Assembly: GCA_963556195.1 (NCBI GenBank)
Contig: OY744519.1
Coordinates: forward strand, 31,845,387 to 31,909,386
Reading direction: 5' to 3'
Length of the DNA: 64,000 nucleotides
Source: Sepiola atlantica
Taxonomy: Eukaryota; Mollusca; Cephalopoda; Sepiida; Sepiolidae
Part shown: positions 19,011-28,702 of the stretch, piece by piece
How the letters are laid out: each line of letters begins with the position of its first letter
Position numbering within the stretch: the first letter of the stretch is position 1
The notes under the pieces: generated by a model
Seen by the model: only the letters and a program-made list of their open reading frames with translations
What the model was told of the DNA's origin: nothing
Database searches by the model: none
Program-made: the position numbers and the translations under genes

Positions 19011-19400
19011 TCTTCTAGCACGGATTCGAAGGAGAACTCTGCGTCTCTTCCACAAACATGGAGATTCAAAATTGTCCATAAATTATTCTGCAAAAAAAAA
19101 AAAAAAGAATGGAAATATATTTATTGTTTTCATGAAACAGAATTTCGCTTCTATAAAGAAAGAACCCTGTGATTTGGGTAGCGGTTAAAGTAGATAATTT
19201 TAAATGGGTAAAAAATGTAGCTACTTTCTCTTTGGAAGGTTCATTTGTGAAAATATGGAAAGGATGGAAAACTAATGCATAATTTGAGGACCGAGACTAA
19301 TTGCTTAGCGGAACCGTTAAGCATATGAGGTGGTCGGTTATTTTCCTATAATGACTAAAGTTGTACAGGAAAAATCGACATTATTTTATATTATATATAT
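19011..19400. other. Intergenic, no gene
   Basis: AT-rich; a poly-A run at 19091-19105. The beginning (19011-19080) may be decayed transposase sequence upstream of the 18.5-kb relic. Confidence 0.5.
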
Positions 19401-19401
19401 A

Positions 19402-19779
19402 CAGGGTGGGCCAAAATAAGGGTCCTATCTTTAAATTTGAATAACTTGAATTTGAATAACTTCCACAAAATAAAAGTTAAACTCACCAAACTTTATGTGT
19501 GTGTAGACTGACCCTTCCGAGATTTTTTGAAATAAACAAAACAAATTTTAGCCTAAAAACACTTCTTAAAACTTACAAAAACTAAAGTATTGTTTTTTAC
19601 ACTGTTTTGAGTTTTTTTAAGCAAAAATAATGTTTTCTAAATGAGGGTACGTTCCTTAGGGCTAATACGGCTCATGCTCGGAAGGGGTCCTTTACTTATT
19701 CTAAAAAAAAAAAAAAAAAAAAAAAATCAATAAATAAAAAAGTTATGAATTTTTAAAAATAGGACCCTTATTTTTGCCC

Positions 19780-19783
<4 letters not shown>
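19402..19783. mobile_element. Tc1/mariner-type MITE flanked by TA
   Basis: The left end CAGGGTGGGCCAAAATAAGG, continuing GTCCTAT, is mirrored by ATAGGACCCTTATTTTTGCC and CACCC at the right. TA lies outside each end within TA microsatellite DNA. The 382-bp body has no frame. It includes a direct repeat TTTGAATAACTTGAATTTGA and a poly-A run. Mobilised in trans, if at all. Confidence 0.85.
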
Positions 19784-19839
<56 letters not shown>

Positions 19840-19892
19840 CTAGATTAATTCCCACCATAGGATTGGTAAACTTAATTTCCCAAACCGAACAA

Positions 19893-19925
<33 letters not shown>
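19784..19925. repeat. (TA)n microsatellites around an ACTAGATTAATTCCC motif
   Basis: Alternating TA tracts (19784-19838 and 19903-19925) flank TACTAGATTAATTCCCACCA (19839). The latter is related to 21.03 kb (TACTAGATTAACTCCCGTCC), where it also follows a TA tract. Confidence 0.85.
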
Positions 19926-19926
<1 letters not shown>

Positions 19927-20915
19927 ATGATAAAAAAATATAAGATTTTATATAAAAAATACATAAAGAAATAAAATTATATTGTTACAAACAAACAGTT
20001 GATTACTGACCATATAATATCCAGTTAATTTAATATTACACACTTATTTTTGAACATCATATCTATGTGTAGGATATAATTAAAAAATTTATTGATTTAT
20101 TATTTGCTGCAGCGTTTCCATATCTATCTGCGAGACTGGCCTGTTTTCATTTCTACTTTCTGGCATCCATCTTATTGAATTCCACACAGTCGGACTTTTC
20201 TTTTGTGTCCATTTTTGACAAGGGGAAGATTTTCACGAAATATCAAATGATTTCTAATCATCCAGACATCACACACAGCTAACACCATACTCGGTGTTTA
20301 TGTAAGATTGAAAACAAAAATAAATAGATGATTGTAAGTCCTCTTCTTCGATTGTTTATTCTTGTTCTTTACAGCTTATCATCAATCCGGATCTCTGCAT
20401 TGCCTTCAGCCTTCTTAATACATTTATTATATATATTAGTACATGTATTATTTTTGTTTCCTAGATGTTAATCCAATGAAACTCCAGTGTTTATAAAAAG
20501 TGCTCGATAACAAGTAGAGCTGTTTTTTAGTATAATTTTTTATGGATATGCATGTGTATGTTTGTATATGTGTGTATACGGGTCTGTATATATGTGAGCA
20601 TATGAATAAAGTTTATATATAGCTCAGTTTTGGAAATAACTTATCTGCTGACTGTTAAAATATTTGGCCTCACACAAATATGATTATATTGAGACGTTGA
20701 AGATACTCTCAAGTGGGTAATAAAATGTATAAAAGCATTTGAAAGTGATCAAACGTACTCGATAAACTTAAATGATAAGAAGTAAAAGAAAGTGAGCAAC
20801 GCGATTGTTTAATTGGATATGAATCTTGACCGTTTAAGTATACACCCATCCCTTCCCAACCTGGGTTATACACAGAATAAGGAAGGTTGTTATTTCTCAT
20901 TTCATTTTTTCTAAA
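19926..20915. other. Intergenic, no gene recognised
   Basis: AT-rich with TG/TA-rich patches (20540-20600). The minus frame at 20709-20969 overlaps the hammerhead-like motif and is not protein-like. Confidence 0.5.
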
Positions 20916-20977
20916 GGTCTGAGGAAGTTGGCTCTCGAAAAAGGGTGCAGCTGAAACATGTATGCACATGTGTAACC
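20916..20977 (+). ncRNA. Hammerhead-like ribozyme motif
   Basis: GGT (20916-20918) precedes CTGAGGA (20919-20925), which fits CUGANGA. Stem II AGTTG...CAGCT has five outer pairs with an inner CTC/GGG stem. GAAAC follows at 20953-20957. A self-complementary ACATGT...ACATGT forms stem III, and GTA leads to ACC, which pairs with GGT. Stem I is only 3 bp, and the cleavage-site register is ambiguous because the long stem III pairing would leave G at position 17. Possibly from a Penelope-like terminus, given the AT tail and TA tract downstream. Confidence 0.45.
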
Positions 20978-21105
20978 AAACATGTTTGTATAAATAAAAA
21001 TTTATACTATATATATATATATATATATACTAGATTAACTCCCGTCCTAGGATTGGTAGACAACAAAAGTAAAGAAATGTGCATAAAATTAGCAGTTTAA
21101 AATTG

Positions 21106-21132
21106 CAAACAAATATTGTCCGCACCCTGTAT
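21106..21132 (-). repeat. Solo terminal repeat of the 18.5-kb transposon family
   Basis: The minus strand reads ACAGGGTGCGGACAATATTT followed by GTTTGC. This matches ACAGGGGGCAGACAATATTT at 18.45 kb and the decayed end at 1.75 kb, so it is another terminus of the same DNA transposon. No transposase is seen beside it. Confidence 0.65.
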
Positions 21133-21619
21133 AATTATATTTTTGCTGATCTTTTATTTATTTATTCATTTTGTTTCAATAGTTGTTTTTCTGGTGAGAA
21201 ACTGCAAACTAATTTCTAAGTTGCATTCCTTTGTAATTACTTTCATCTGAAAACATTTTAAATCATTTGTGCACATGTGATTACTATTAAATGTCTTTTT
21301 TTTTTTTCTCCATTGCTCCTTTCCTCTATTTATAATCCAGCAATGTTACCTGGTCTTACCTGGGAAAGCATTACCACAAAACTATGACAACATACGCAGA
21401 AGATTTCTTTAATGTAGTTCTAATCGGTTGTAATAAACATTTTCTTTTTCCATCTGTTGGGCATTTATCCAATCCAAAACTATTAATTAGACAGAAGAGC
21501 ATCAAATTTGGAATAAAGAACCCTTAGAAATACCGGAAGTTTTCTGAAGAGGGAGGCTGTTAATACTGCTACTACAGCTATGGACCACTTATAAATATGT
21601 CATGAAACACCCTTGGTAT
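21133..21619. other. Intergenic, no gene
   Basis: AT-rich; poly-T run near 21297-21308. No recognisable coding sequence. Confidence 0.5.
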
Positions 21620-21621
21620 TA

Positions 21622-22081
21622 GGGGTGGGACATAATGGGTGAAAATTTCAGATTCATGCGAGTAGTATTTTTTTTGTGTTCATTTATACATAAATAATAC
21701 TAAACAATCAAACATTTTGAAAATTTTGCAAAATTCAGAAGGTGCAGGCCAAAAATAGCCGTTAGGGCTCCACAGGACTCAAAATCCATCATTTTTCGGT
21801 GAAAAAGTGGTTTCATGCGACATTGCAGGTCCTAAAACATCCTCAAAAGCTATGAATGGATATAGATGGTTAAATCTGATATAGTACTTTAATTTAGGAC
21901 CATTTTCAGGCTGTGAAAGGGTTTTCATGAATGTAAAATAGCCAAAAACTAGTGGCCTGCACCTTCTGAATTTTGCAAAATTTTCAAAATGTTTGATTGT
22001 TTAGTGTTATTTATGTATAAATGAACACAAAAAAATACTACTCGCATGAATCTGAAATTTTCACCCATTACGTCCCACTCC
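21622..22081. mobile_element. 460-bp MITE, copy 1 of 2
   Basis: Long terminal inverted repeats: GGGGTGGGACATAATGGGTG at the left, mirrored by CACCCATTACGTCCCACTCC at the right. Pairing continues about 140 nt in through GCGAGTAGTATTTTTTT. The flanks are TA on both sides. Nearly identical to 31241-31698 over its full length, including the centre (CATCATTTTTCGGTGAAAAA). No transposase. The TA flanks suggest a Tc1/mariner-type enzyme, though I cannot name the family. Confidence 0.9.
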
Positions 22082-22116
22082 TATTGGTATGTTTACTATA
22101 CCACAGAGGCGATGAA

Positions 22117-22252
22117 ACAAAGACTGTTGGACATTCATGACTGAAACTTGGTGGACAAGTCAGGTATAGAGGGAAGTTTATTTGTACCAGATATGGCTGG
22201 ATTGCCGAAAGGATTGTGAATTTTATTAACGATTCCATAGATGGCATATTTT
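22117..22252 (+). repeat. Direct repeat, copy 1 (partner at 22842-22972)
   Basis: ACAAAGACTGTTGGACATTC, ACAAGTCAGGTATAGAGGGA, AGTTTATTTGTACCAGATAT and GCCGAAAGGATTGTGAATTT recur in the same order 725 bp downstream. The copies differ by scattered substitutions. Function unknown. Confidence 0.8.
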
Positions 22253-22321
22253 TTGATCACTCTGTATCATAAATGATAAGCACATCTGGATACAACGTTC
22301 AAAATTGTCATCAAATGAGGA

Positions 22322-22379
22322 CAGTGCCAAGAGAGGAGCGTGTCAGAGTTATCTCTGACACGCTCCTCTCTTGGCACTG
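22322..22379. repeat. Perfect 27-bp hairpin
   Basis: CAGTGCCAAGAGAGGAGCGT at the left arm, continuing to GTCAGAG, is exactly mirrored after a 4-nt loop (TTAT). It is G/C-richer than its surroundings and would form a very stable stem. It lies between two repeat copies. It may have arisen by template switching; no termination U-run follows it. Confidence 0.9.
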
Positions 22380-22493
22380 CCCGGATTTGGACTGTGATGC
22401 TCCTCTTCAGTTGGGGATTGTTTTGATAGGCACTACCTTTGGGATAACTCCACAGGTAAAAATCGGGGGGGGGGGGGGGGGGGAAAGTGAAGT

Positions 22494-22763
22494 TATAGAG
22501 TCGATGCTTAGGGCTCAACTGTATGACCAGTTGAGCAGCAAGATAAGTCAGAGTGCCAAGCACATCAAAATGCCGGTTTATAATAAGGCTAGAATGTTCC
22601 ATTATGCTCAGAAGGGAAAGTCCATTCTCTGTGTTCTGATTGGCTGAGATTCATAAGTGGCCATTCTAGTGTATAAATGTTCATTCATTCGAATAAGTAT
22701 TCTTCTATGAGATGGATGCCAGTTGAGGCCTTTATGCCGGTAGGTGTTAGTTTGATTCTATAG
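22494..22763 (+). mobile_element. CTATAG-ended DNA element, plus-strand copy
   Basis: Matches the reverse complement of 23934-24204: TTATAGAG left end, GCTCAACTGTATGACCAGTT (an internal hairpin, GCTCAACTG/CAGTTGAGC), GTTCCATTATGCTCAGAAGG-like, TCTGATTGGCTGA and the GATTCTATAG right end. A poly-G run (22467-22483) abuts the left side. Non-coding; the 124-codon frame over it is chance. Confidence 0.75.
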
Positions 22764-22841
22764 GTGAGTGTGAAGCCCATGATCACGCCTACTGATGAGG
22801 CGATCACCAAAGTGGCTACACATTGAAATGTGTCAATAAAA

Positions 22842-22972
22842 CAAAGACTGTTTGATATTCATGACGAAAACTTTGACAAGTCAGGCATAAGCTAAAGTTT
22901 ATTTGTACCAAATATAGTTGCATTTTGCAGAAAGGATTGTGAATTTTAACAATTCCATGAATGGCATTTTTC
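22842..22972 (+). repeat. Direct repeat, copy 2 (partner at 22117-22252)
   Basis: Same block as 22117-22252. Just upstream, TGATGAGGCGATCACCAAAG and CACATTGAAATGTGTC give a hammerhead-reminiscent but incomplete arrangement. A GGT trinucleotide run lies downstream (22979-22996). Confidence 0.75.
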
Positions 22973-22996
22973 TCTTTAGTGGTGGTGGTGGTGGTG

Positions 22997-23325
22997 GGAG
23001 CACCTTGTATAAAAGGTTATTAAATATTGTTGATATGATTTGGCCCAAGAGTCTGCAAGAGTAAATATCTGATTGGTTGATTTTGATCATGTTACATTGG
23101 ATGGGTTTGAAGTTAGATATCAGTTTCATCCAGGTTTTTAGCGAGTGAGGAAATATACTTTAAGGTACTGTTACATAGGACCTTTAGATCCAACCAGAAA
23201 CGGCGTTTTGTTAAGGGTAATTTTTTTTTTCCAATTAATAAAGATATTTTAAGTGAAATTGGTTGTTGTCGCCTTTATGATTGAATCGGCCTACTTGAGG
23301 AAAAAGTATTCACCAAACAGCTTCA
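22997..23325. other. Intergenic, no gene
   Basis: AT-rich, with one poly-T run at about 23220-23230. No recognisable feature. Confidence 0.5.
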
Positions 23326-23345
23326 ATGTTGGCCCATGTAAAAAG

Positions 23346-23842
23346 TAGTGTTGGGACAGTTAATCAAAAAAATCGGAACTTTTTAGTATCGCGGAATCGG
23401 AAAAATTTTAGCCTAATTTCCGATTCCAAAAGCGATTCTTTTAATTATTTTTTTTTTTTTTTTAACTTAATTTTGTATTGCACGAATGATAAATATTTAT
23501 TGATTTTAAACTAAAATCTAATATATCATAAGAACGAATTTAGGTAAAAATGATATGAGTAGATAAATAAGAATAGATGACAAAAAGTGAAAAATATAGA
23601 TGAAAATCTCACAATAAGTTCATCAAAATCTTGGATACAATACATCAAGGGAAAACATTAAAAGTTTATCGAATTAAAAAGTACATTATATCTACATTTA
23701 AAAATAGATGACCCCCCTCCTAAATAAAAATGAAATTCTACTTTTTTAGGAGATTAGACGATTTTGGAATAAGGAATTTATAACAGAATCGGTAATTGTA
23801 TTGGAATCGGGGGGGGGGGGGTATTGGAATCGTCCCATCACT
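23346..23842. mobile_element. hAT-like MITE with GATTCC-rich ends, copy 1
   Basis: The left end TAGTGTTGGGACAGTTAATC and right end GGAATCGTCCCATCACTA are inverted. The body shares AATATAGATGAAAATCT, TCTTGGATACAATACAT and AAGTTT in order with the 50.04-50.47-kb copy. Poly-G (23810-23821) lies near the right end in both copies. No frame. An 8-bp flank duplication is not evident for this copy. Confidence 0.75.
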
Positions 23843-23869
23843 AATTTTTGGCTAGTTTGACTTTGCTGT

Positions 23870-24312
23870 TTGCATTGGTTTCCCCGATTCTAGAAAGAAT
23901 TGGGTAAGTACAGAAGGGACCATGTGAAGATTGCTATAGAATCAAATAACGCTTACTGGCATAAAGGTCCCTAACTGGCATCCATATGATAGAAAAACTC
24001 TTGTTTGAATACAGGAACATTTATACACTAGAATTCCCATTTATGAATTTCAGCCAATCAGAACTCAGAGAATGGACTTGCTCTCCTAAGCATAATGGAA
24101 CATTCTCGCCTTAGTATAAACTGGGATTTTAGTGTGCTCGGCACTTTACTTATTTCGTTAGAGCTCAACTGTGTGACCAGTTGACTAAGTACAGAATTCT
24201 ATAGTTGGCAACATCTATAAGTGAAAACAGTGATATGGAACCGATAAGATTCGAACTTGGCACACCCAGGTCGTCAGTTCGCATCATTATTCACTACGCC
24301 ACGACTATCACC
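23870..24312 (-). mobile_element. tRNA-derived SINE-B split by a DNA element
   Basis: The minus strand carries an A-box-like GTGGCGTAGTGAATAATG and a B-box-like AAGTTCGAATCTTATC (24247-24300), then CCATATCACTG and TATAGATGTTG. The SINE continues at 23888-23930 (GTACAGAAGGGACCATGTGA), beyond an inserted element at 23934-24204. The uninterrupted order is seen at 48.7 and 54.9 kb. The tRNA-like part is too degraded to be a tRNA gene. Confidence 0.8.
23934..24204 (-). mobile_element. CTATAG-ended DNA element inserted in SINE-B
   Basis: The ends CTATAGAATC and GAATTCTATAG are inverted. TTG flanks both sides (23931-23933 and 24205-24207), a 3-bp target duplication. The 271-bp body is the reverse-orientation partner of 22494-22763. 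A 3-bp duplication occurs in PIF/Harbinger-type families, but I cannot assign it with confidence. No transposase. Confidence 0.8.
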
Positions 24313-24669
24313 ACCTCCCAAAAGTGAGGTGAACAATACCCATAGCTTCCATCGTTTTATTAGTATTTTCAATTCTTTTATTTTTATTTATATTTGGTTA
24401 TCCGTGTCTTAATAGTCTTAATATCAGGAATCAAAATGGCTGACAAAAGATTCGTAATTAATGATTCCAAGAACTTTTAACCTTTCGAAAGAATGTATCG
24501 CCCATAACAAAAAGGAAAAGATTACTTGTATCCAATTAACTACTGCGACTTATCTCCAGTTGCCAACACTTAAAAAAAAAAAAATAAAAAAAAAAACCCA
24601 TCCAAAGTACAAAGCAAACCTACTTCTCAAATGTTAGTAAACAATATAAAAATATTACATAATGATATC
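24313..24669. other. Intergenic, no gene
   Basis: AT-rich with an A-rich run at 24571-24596. Nothing recognisable. Confidence 0.5.
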
Positions 24670-24960
24670 ATTATCATCATATTCGGTTTAATGTCCGTTT
24701 TACATGCTGCCATGTATTAGACGGCTTTTAGAAATTGACTTCAAAACTAACCTATCTTTGGACAGGTCTTTATTAATCCCTCTTTCTCTCAAGTCCATCT
24801 TTATCACTTCCTCCCCATGTTTTCCTTTGCCTTCCCCTGTCAACTGTTCCTGCTACTTCAACTGTTCTACATTTGATAACTCGATAACTCGCATCCATTC
24901 GTTCAATGTGGCCATACCATCTCCCTATACTCTTGATAAGATTCTTGAAGCGTTATAATT
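24670..24960 (-). pseudogene. LINE 3' tail, minus-strand copy
   Basis: ATCATCATATTCGGTTTAAT at the right of the tail, then TTTTAGAAATTGACTTCAAA and ACTTGAGAGAAAGAGGGATT (read as complement), match the 17.15-17.75-kb LINE: peptide INKDLAREK-type remnants and LERKGKHGEEVIKMDL. Decayed, 5'-truncated. The 84-codon plus frame is its antisense shadow. Confidence 0.75.
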
Positions 24961-26395
24961 AAACTTAGACAATATGCAATTGACAAAATTAATTATGAAA
25001 CTAATAAAGGCATTCTCAACTTTGTGCTTTTGATAAATTTAAAAACCTTATTACGTGATAATCTGGATTTGACCCACTGTCACTTGATTACAAATATACC
25101 TCCGTTAGATTGAAACTTGAGCTCACAGTTTAAATTGTTTTCATACACTTATTCCACTTTCTTAGGTGCAATACCAATTTTCTGACACCTTTCATTCCAG
25201 AGCCTTTCCGGATGACCCGTTTTGCCCGACCATCTGATTTCACTTTAAAAATAATTCATCAACACCCCCCCCCCCTAATCGACTGATACATATCAACCAT
25301 GTCTATAAACCACCAGAGATTGCTAGAAAGTTTTCAAGTGTTTACATAGATTTAACTGTGAATTCCTAACTAGAGTTAACTTTAAGAAAAATAAGGTATA
25401 CTCTCAAAATCAAGGGAGTCTACCATCAGTAGGTGCAGTGTAAGTAAAATTGATGGTGCGCTACACACAGTACCATCTGTTGGCCACCCAGTTAACTAGT
25501 CTGGCAGCAACAGGATTATCAAGTTTCCTCTTGTGATTTTGTCCAGATTTCCAGAAGTGTCAGACCATCGCTTGCCAGAAAATATGTTACATCTGTATTA
25601 TTGATTAAAGTCACAAACAAGCATTTGGGTTTCTTAGATGTTTCGTCACCATTAAACTTTAAAATGATCCCAGAAGTGGTTGAAAGTACTTCGTTCTTTT
25701 TTTTCTTTTTCTTTTCCAATATACATACATAATATCCTCAACCCATCCCCCATAGTGGGAGGGAGCAGTTGTCTTTCTTTTTCTTACGCATGTGTGCGGT
25801 TTAGAAAAAAAAGAAAGATTTTATCAGCTTATTAGCATTTGCAACATTTTTATACACATCCCCATCTAAATATGTGTGTGACAGGTGCAATAATACAGTC
25901 ACAGAATATGGAATCGTTTGCAGTTAAAATTTAATCGGCTTTATTCTGTTCAATTGCACACTAATACCTTTGGGGAAAAGTGTGAATCCATGTCTCTGGC
26001 GACTTTCTGTCTATGACGCAGAATCCTAACATGTAGCGCCCTACTTCTAATCTTTTAACTTCAAATGGAATTTTATACTTTACAGTTCGCCTTCAGGTGT
26101 AGTTAAAAAAATTTTTTTTATCCCCACTCCCCGTTTTATATTAATGAAATATTTGTATATATATATATGTATATTTATGAAGAATAAAATTTCCAATCAA
26201 TTTGGGGGCATCTTAAGTAGAACGGCCCCTTGTGTAAATGTGGTATTGTGGTGACTGAGATGATTCTAGTTAAGAGTAGACATTGTTATCACTAGAGATC
26301 AAGGATGACCAATGACATCCATTTTCCACACGCTTTTGATCGCCTTGTGCCTAATTTGTTTTAAATGAAAATGTTAAAAATATTTTCTGCAAATA
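24961..26395. other. Intergenic, no gene recognised
   Basis: Contains poly-C (25265-25274), a short T/C-rich patch and a (TA)n near 26155-26170. The 66-codon minus frame at 25519-25719 (SGIILKFNGDETSKKPK) is not a family I know. Confidence 0.5.
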
Positions 26396-26397
26396 AA

Positions 26398-26572
26398 TAA
26401 TTCAAAGTGTAGTATCTGTTCTGTCCTCGGTCAGTGGAGGAGAAATCTTTCTAGACTGAGGCAACTTTTATTCTTGTGCCAATCCAGAGTGCCCCTCCCT
26501 TTTTGTATTTTTCCCCACATTAAAAACTGACCATGTGTCTAACTCTGCTTTGTGAGAAGGCAAGTAAATACG
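26398..26572 (+). mobile_element. U2-fragment-headed SINE
   Basis: CAAAGTGTAGTATCTGTTCT (U2 5' region) continues into GTCCTCGGTCAGTGGAGGAG, CTAGACTGAGGCAACTTTTA, CCAATCCAGAGTGCCC and GTGAGAAGGCAAGTAAATA. The same body occurs on the minus strand at 28322-28462. The tail resembles that of SINE-A (AGTAAATA). Only the GTGTAGTATC part of U2 is kept. Non-coding. Confidence 0.75.
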
Positions 26573-27285
26573 GAACCCTGCTTAAATATACACTTCTTCC
26601 CTTTTATGCGTTTGGAAAGAATAAAACCCTTTTCCTCTGCGAAAAGGTATTTAATGCAGAGGATTGACCGCATGTGTATTACCTTTATGTTCTGTAGTGG
26701 AGGTTATACGGACAGCGAATTGCTCACTGTCCCCTCCCCTTCCGCTGATAACATTTTCCCACGCCAGTCGAAGTGCAGTGATTTGTGTGCTGTGTCTGAG
26801 ATGGAAAAGGGAAAGCGGCTATTCCAAACAAACGTTTGTAGACAGACATCCAGGACAATGAAGTGAGCCGTGTCCAGTTGTACAAATGATTCGTTTTGCT
26901 GAGCAATCAATGAGTTTTTGAGCTCAATATAAGCAGGCACCGTTCAGTCCGGAGACTAGTCTGCCAGTTATTATCTGTTTGTATTATAAGTTCACTCCCT
27001 GTTTTGATAACTAGTTTTTGTTGAAAGCAGTGTTGTAGCCCTTGATCCGTTTGTCTGTTCCGTTTAAGTCTGGTCGACCCATGACCTTTTGTAGGTCCCA
27101 TTTGCTGTCCTGTGGGAGTTGGGGTACAAGCAGTACTGGATCCCTTTTATTCACTACATATTTATGACAAATTGACTGTGATAAGTAGCTTGTCAGCAAG
27201 GATGGTGTTGATTTCAGCCCCATAAATGACACTATCCTATTTTGATTCCAACTTGACTTGATTGTCTGAATTGAATGAAACTGAT
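26573..27285. other. Non-repetitive-looking stretch with overlapping frames, unassigned
   Basis: Both strands hold frames of 60-104 codons (26552-26866 plus, 26704-26940 minus, 27011-27232 minus). Base composition is more balanced than around it. No peptide resembles a family I recognise. It could be an old element or a host exon remnant; I cannot tell. Confidence 0.35.
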
Positions 27286-27345
27286 GAGCAGGGCTGTAAA
27301 GTCAAGGAGTCTGACTAAATGCATTGTTTTAGGAGTCAGTCTGAA
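27286..27345. repeat. hAT end fragment (GGAGTC-type)
   Basis: GCAGGGCTGTAAAGTCAAGG and AGTCTGACTAAATG, then TTTTAGGAGTCAGTCTG, resemble the ends of the small hAT elements at 15.9 and 16.3 kb. A matching target duplication is not evident. Confidence 0.45.
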
Positions 27346-27477
27346 ATTTGTTCACTCAACCTTTTTATTTTAAGTTTTTTTTTTTTTTACTAGCCAAAAT
27401 ATGCTCCCTGTTGAGTTTGCTAATGAATCATTGTAACAATTTCTTGTTGGTGTACATTATCACCCACCACCCTACAC

Positions 27478-27552
27478 AAAGGAGAAGGAAATGCCTGGGA
27501 GGATGGTCTCATGCCCACAAAACAGATACTACACTACTCTTTCCCCAAATTG
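27478..27552 (-). repeat. U2-fragment repeat unit, minus strand
   Basis: The minus strand reads AGAGTAGTGTAGTATCTGTT, then TTGTGGGCATGAGACCATCC and TCCCAGGCA. This is the same unit as at 1.07 kb and 38.3-38.6 kb. Confidence 0.7.
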
Positions 27553-28320
27553 AGCATTGAAAGATAGTACTATTAGAAGTAATATTGTTTCGGCTTCAGA
27601 TGCAGATACCAAATCTCCATTAGTAATACATTTATGTATCTTCTAGATTTTGTTCATTGTGGAGGGGAAAAAAATTCACGAAGCCTTGAAAAATATACTC
27701 ATTCTCTTTAAAATCAAAATAATATAAATATTGCAAGCTTTTATTAGTAGAAGATTTCTTGGTCTACAGTTATAGTTTGACCATTGGAAAATTTCAGGAA
27801 TTTGAGTCGAGCTCTTTGGTTACTGACCCCACATTCCTCCTGATGGGTCTTGACCAAATGTCTGCTCTTTGCTCAGTGTCATATTAGTTTCTGTATCATT
27901 TAGTGCTAAGAACCATATTTCAAATAGATATGCTGATGAGTAAACGAGTAGAAATGCTTTTGAAAGAATTTTAAGAGTATCAAAGTTTTCAGGAATGCAA
28001 TTCCACACTCACCCCCAGAAGTGCAGTGAGTGAGGATGCGAGCATTGGTACTTTTTTTTTTTTGTGTAGTCGGAAGTTTAACACTTCCAAACTCTTACAC
28101 ATAAAAATGTAGAAGTTTAGTTGCTTTAAGTTTTAACATAATTATGCACAACGCCCAACTAGTTAAACATGGTTTTAATCAACCCCCCAGGAGATACCAA
28201 GCCTAATATATTAGTTTAAACTTGAGCGTGGCCAACCAACAAAAATATAAGCTTGGCGTCATGCCATTTTCGGTCTTTTGTCGATGATCAAGTTTGAAAT
28301 AACTTAAAAACTTTTTACTT
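27553..28320. other. Intergenic, no gene
   Basis: AT-rich, poly-T at 28052-28062. The minus frame 27820-28008 has no recognisable match. Confidence 0.5.
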
Positions 28321-28321
28321 G

Positions 28322-28462
28322 TCTCCCCACGATGGCAGTCTTTAATATGGGAAAAAGTAGGACTCTGGATTGGGACAAAAATAATAAATGCCTCAGTCTA
28401 AAAGGATTTCTCCTTCACTGACCGAGGACAGAAAAGATGAAGTGTAGTATCAGAACAGAACT
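28322..28462 (-). mobile_element. U2-related SINE, minus-strand copy
   Basis: The minus strand carries CTGTCCTCGGTCAGTGAAGG, TAGACTGAGGCATTTATTAT, CCCAATCCAGAGTCC and GTGGGGAGACAAGTAAAA, the body seen at 26.4 kb. The U2 fragment (AAGTGTAGTATCAGAACAG) is present but inverted relative to the body, so the head has been rearranged. Confidence 0.7.
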
Positions 28463-28702
28463 TTACTCCTTTCAATGAGAGAGGCGATTTGTCAATCGGA
28501 CCCAAGTTTTAAGTAGAGATTTAGAGTTATTGTTACATTTGAGACACCTATTTTTATAAAGGTTGACCAGTTTTTATATCCAAATTTATTGAAAAATGAA
28601 AAAAAAACTTACTGAACGTAAGCATGACAGATCGACCAAAAAAAAAAAAAGCATCTAAAAAAAAATTTTTTTTAACATAATTAGCGGCAAGATATCACTT
28701 TT

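Noticed and set aside
22273..22647. Overlapping 111- and 124-codon frames on both strands
   Set aside because: They span a hairpin, a poly-G run and a repeat element; mutual shadows without a domain.
22786..22850. CTGATGAGGCGATCACC...GAAATGTGTC as a hammerhead
   Set aside because: The core boxes and a GTC are there, but stem II does not close properly and stem I does not pair; noted only as reminiscent.
24235..24312. Functional tRNA genes at 24.2, 54.9, 13.9 or 1.3 kb
   Set aside because: A- and B-box-like motifs are present but the cloverleaf stems do not pair well and the segments recur as dispersed repeats; they are SINE heads.
27930..27960. CTGATGAGTAAACGAGTAGAAAT as a hammerhead
   Set aside because: The segment between the boxes cannot form stem II.
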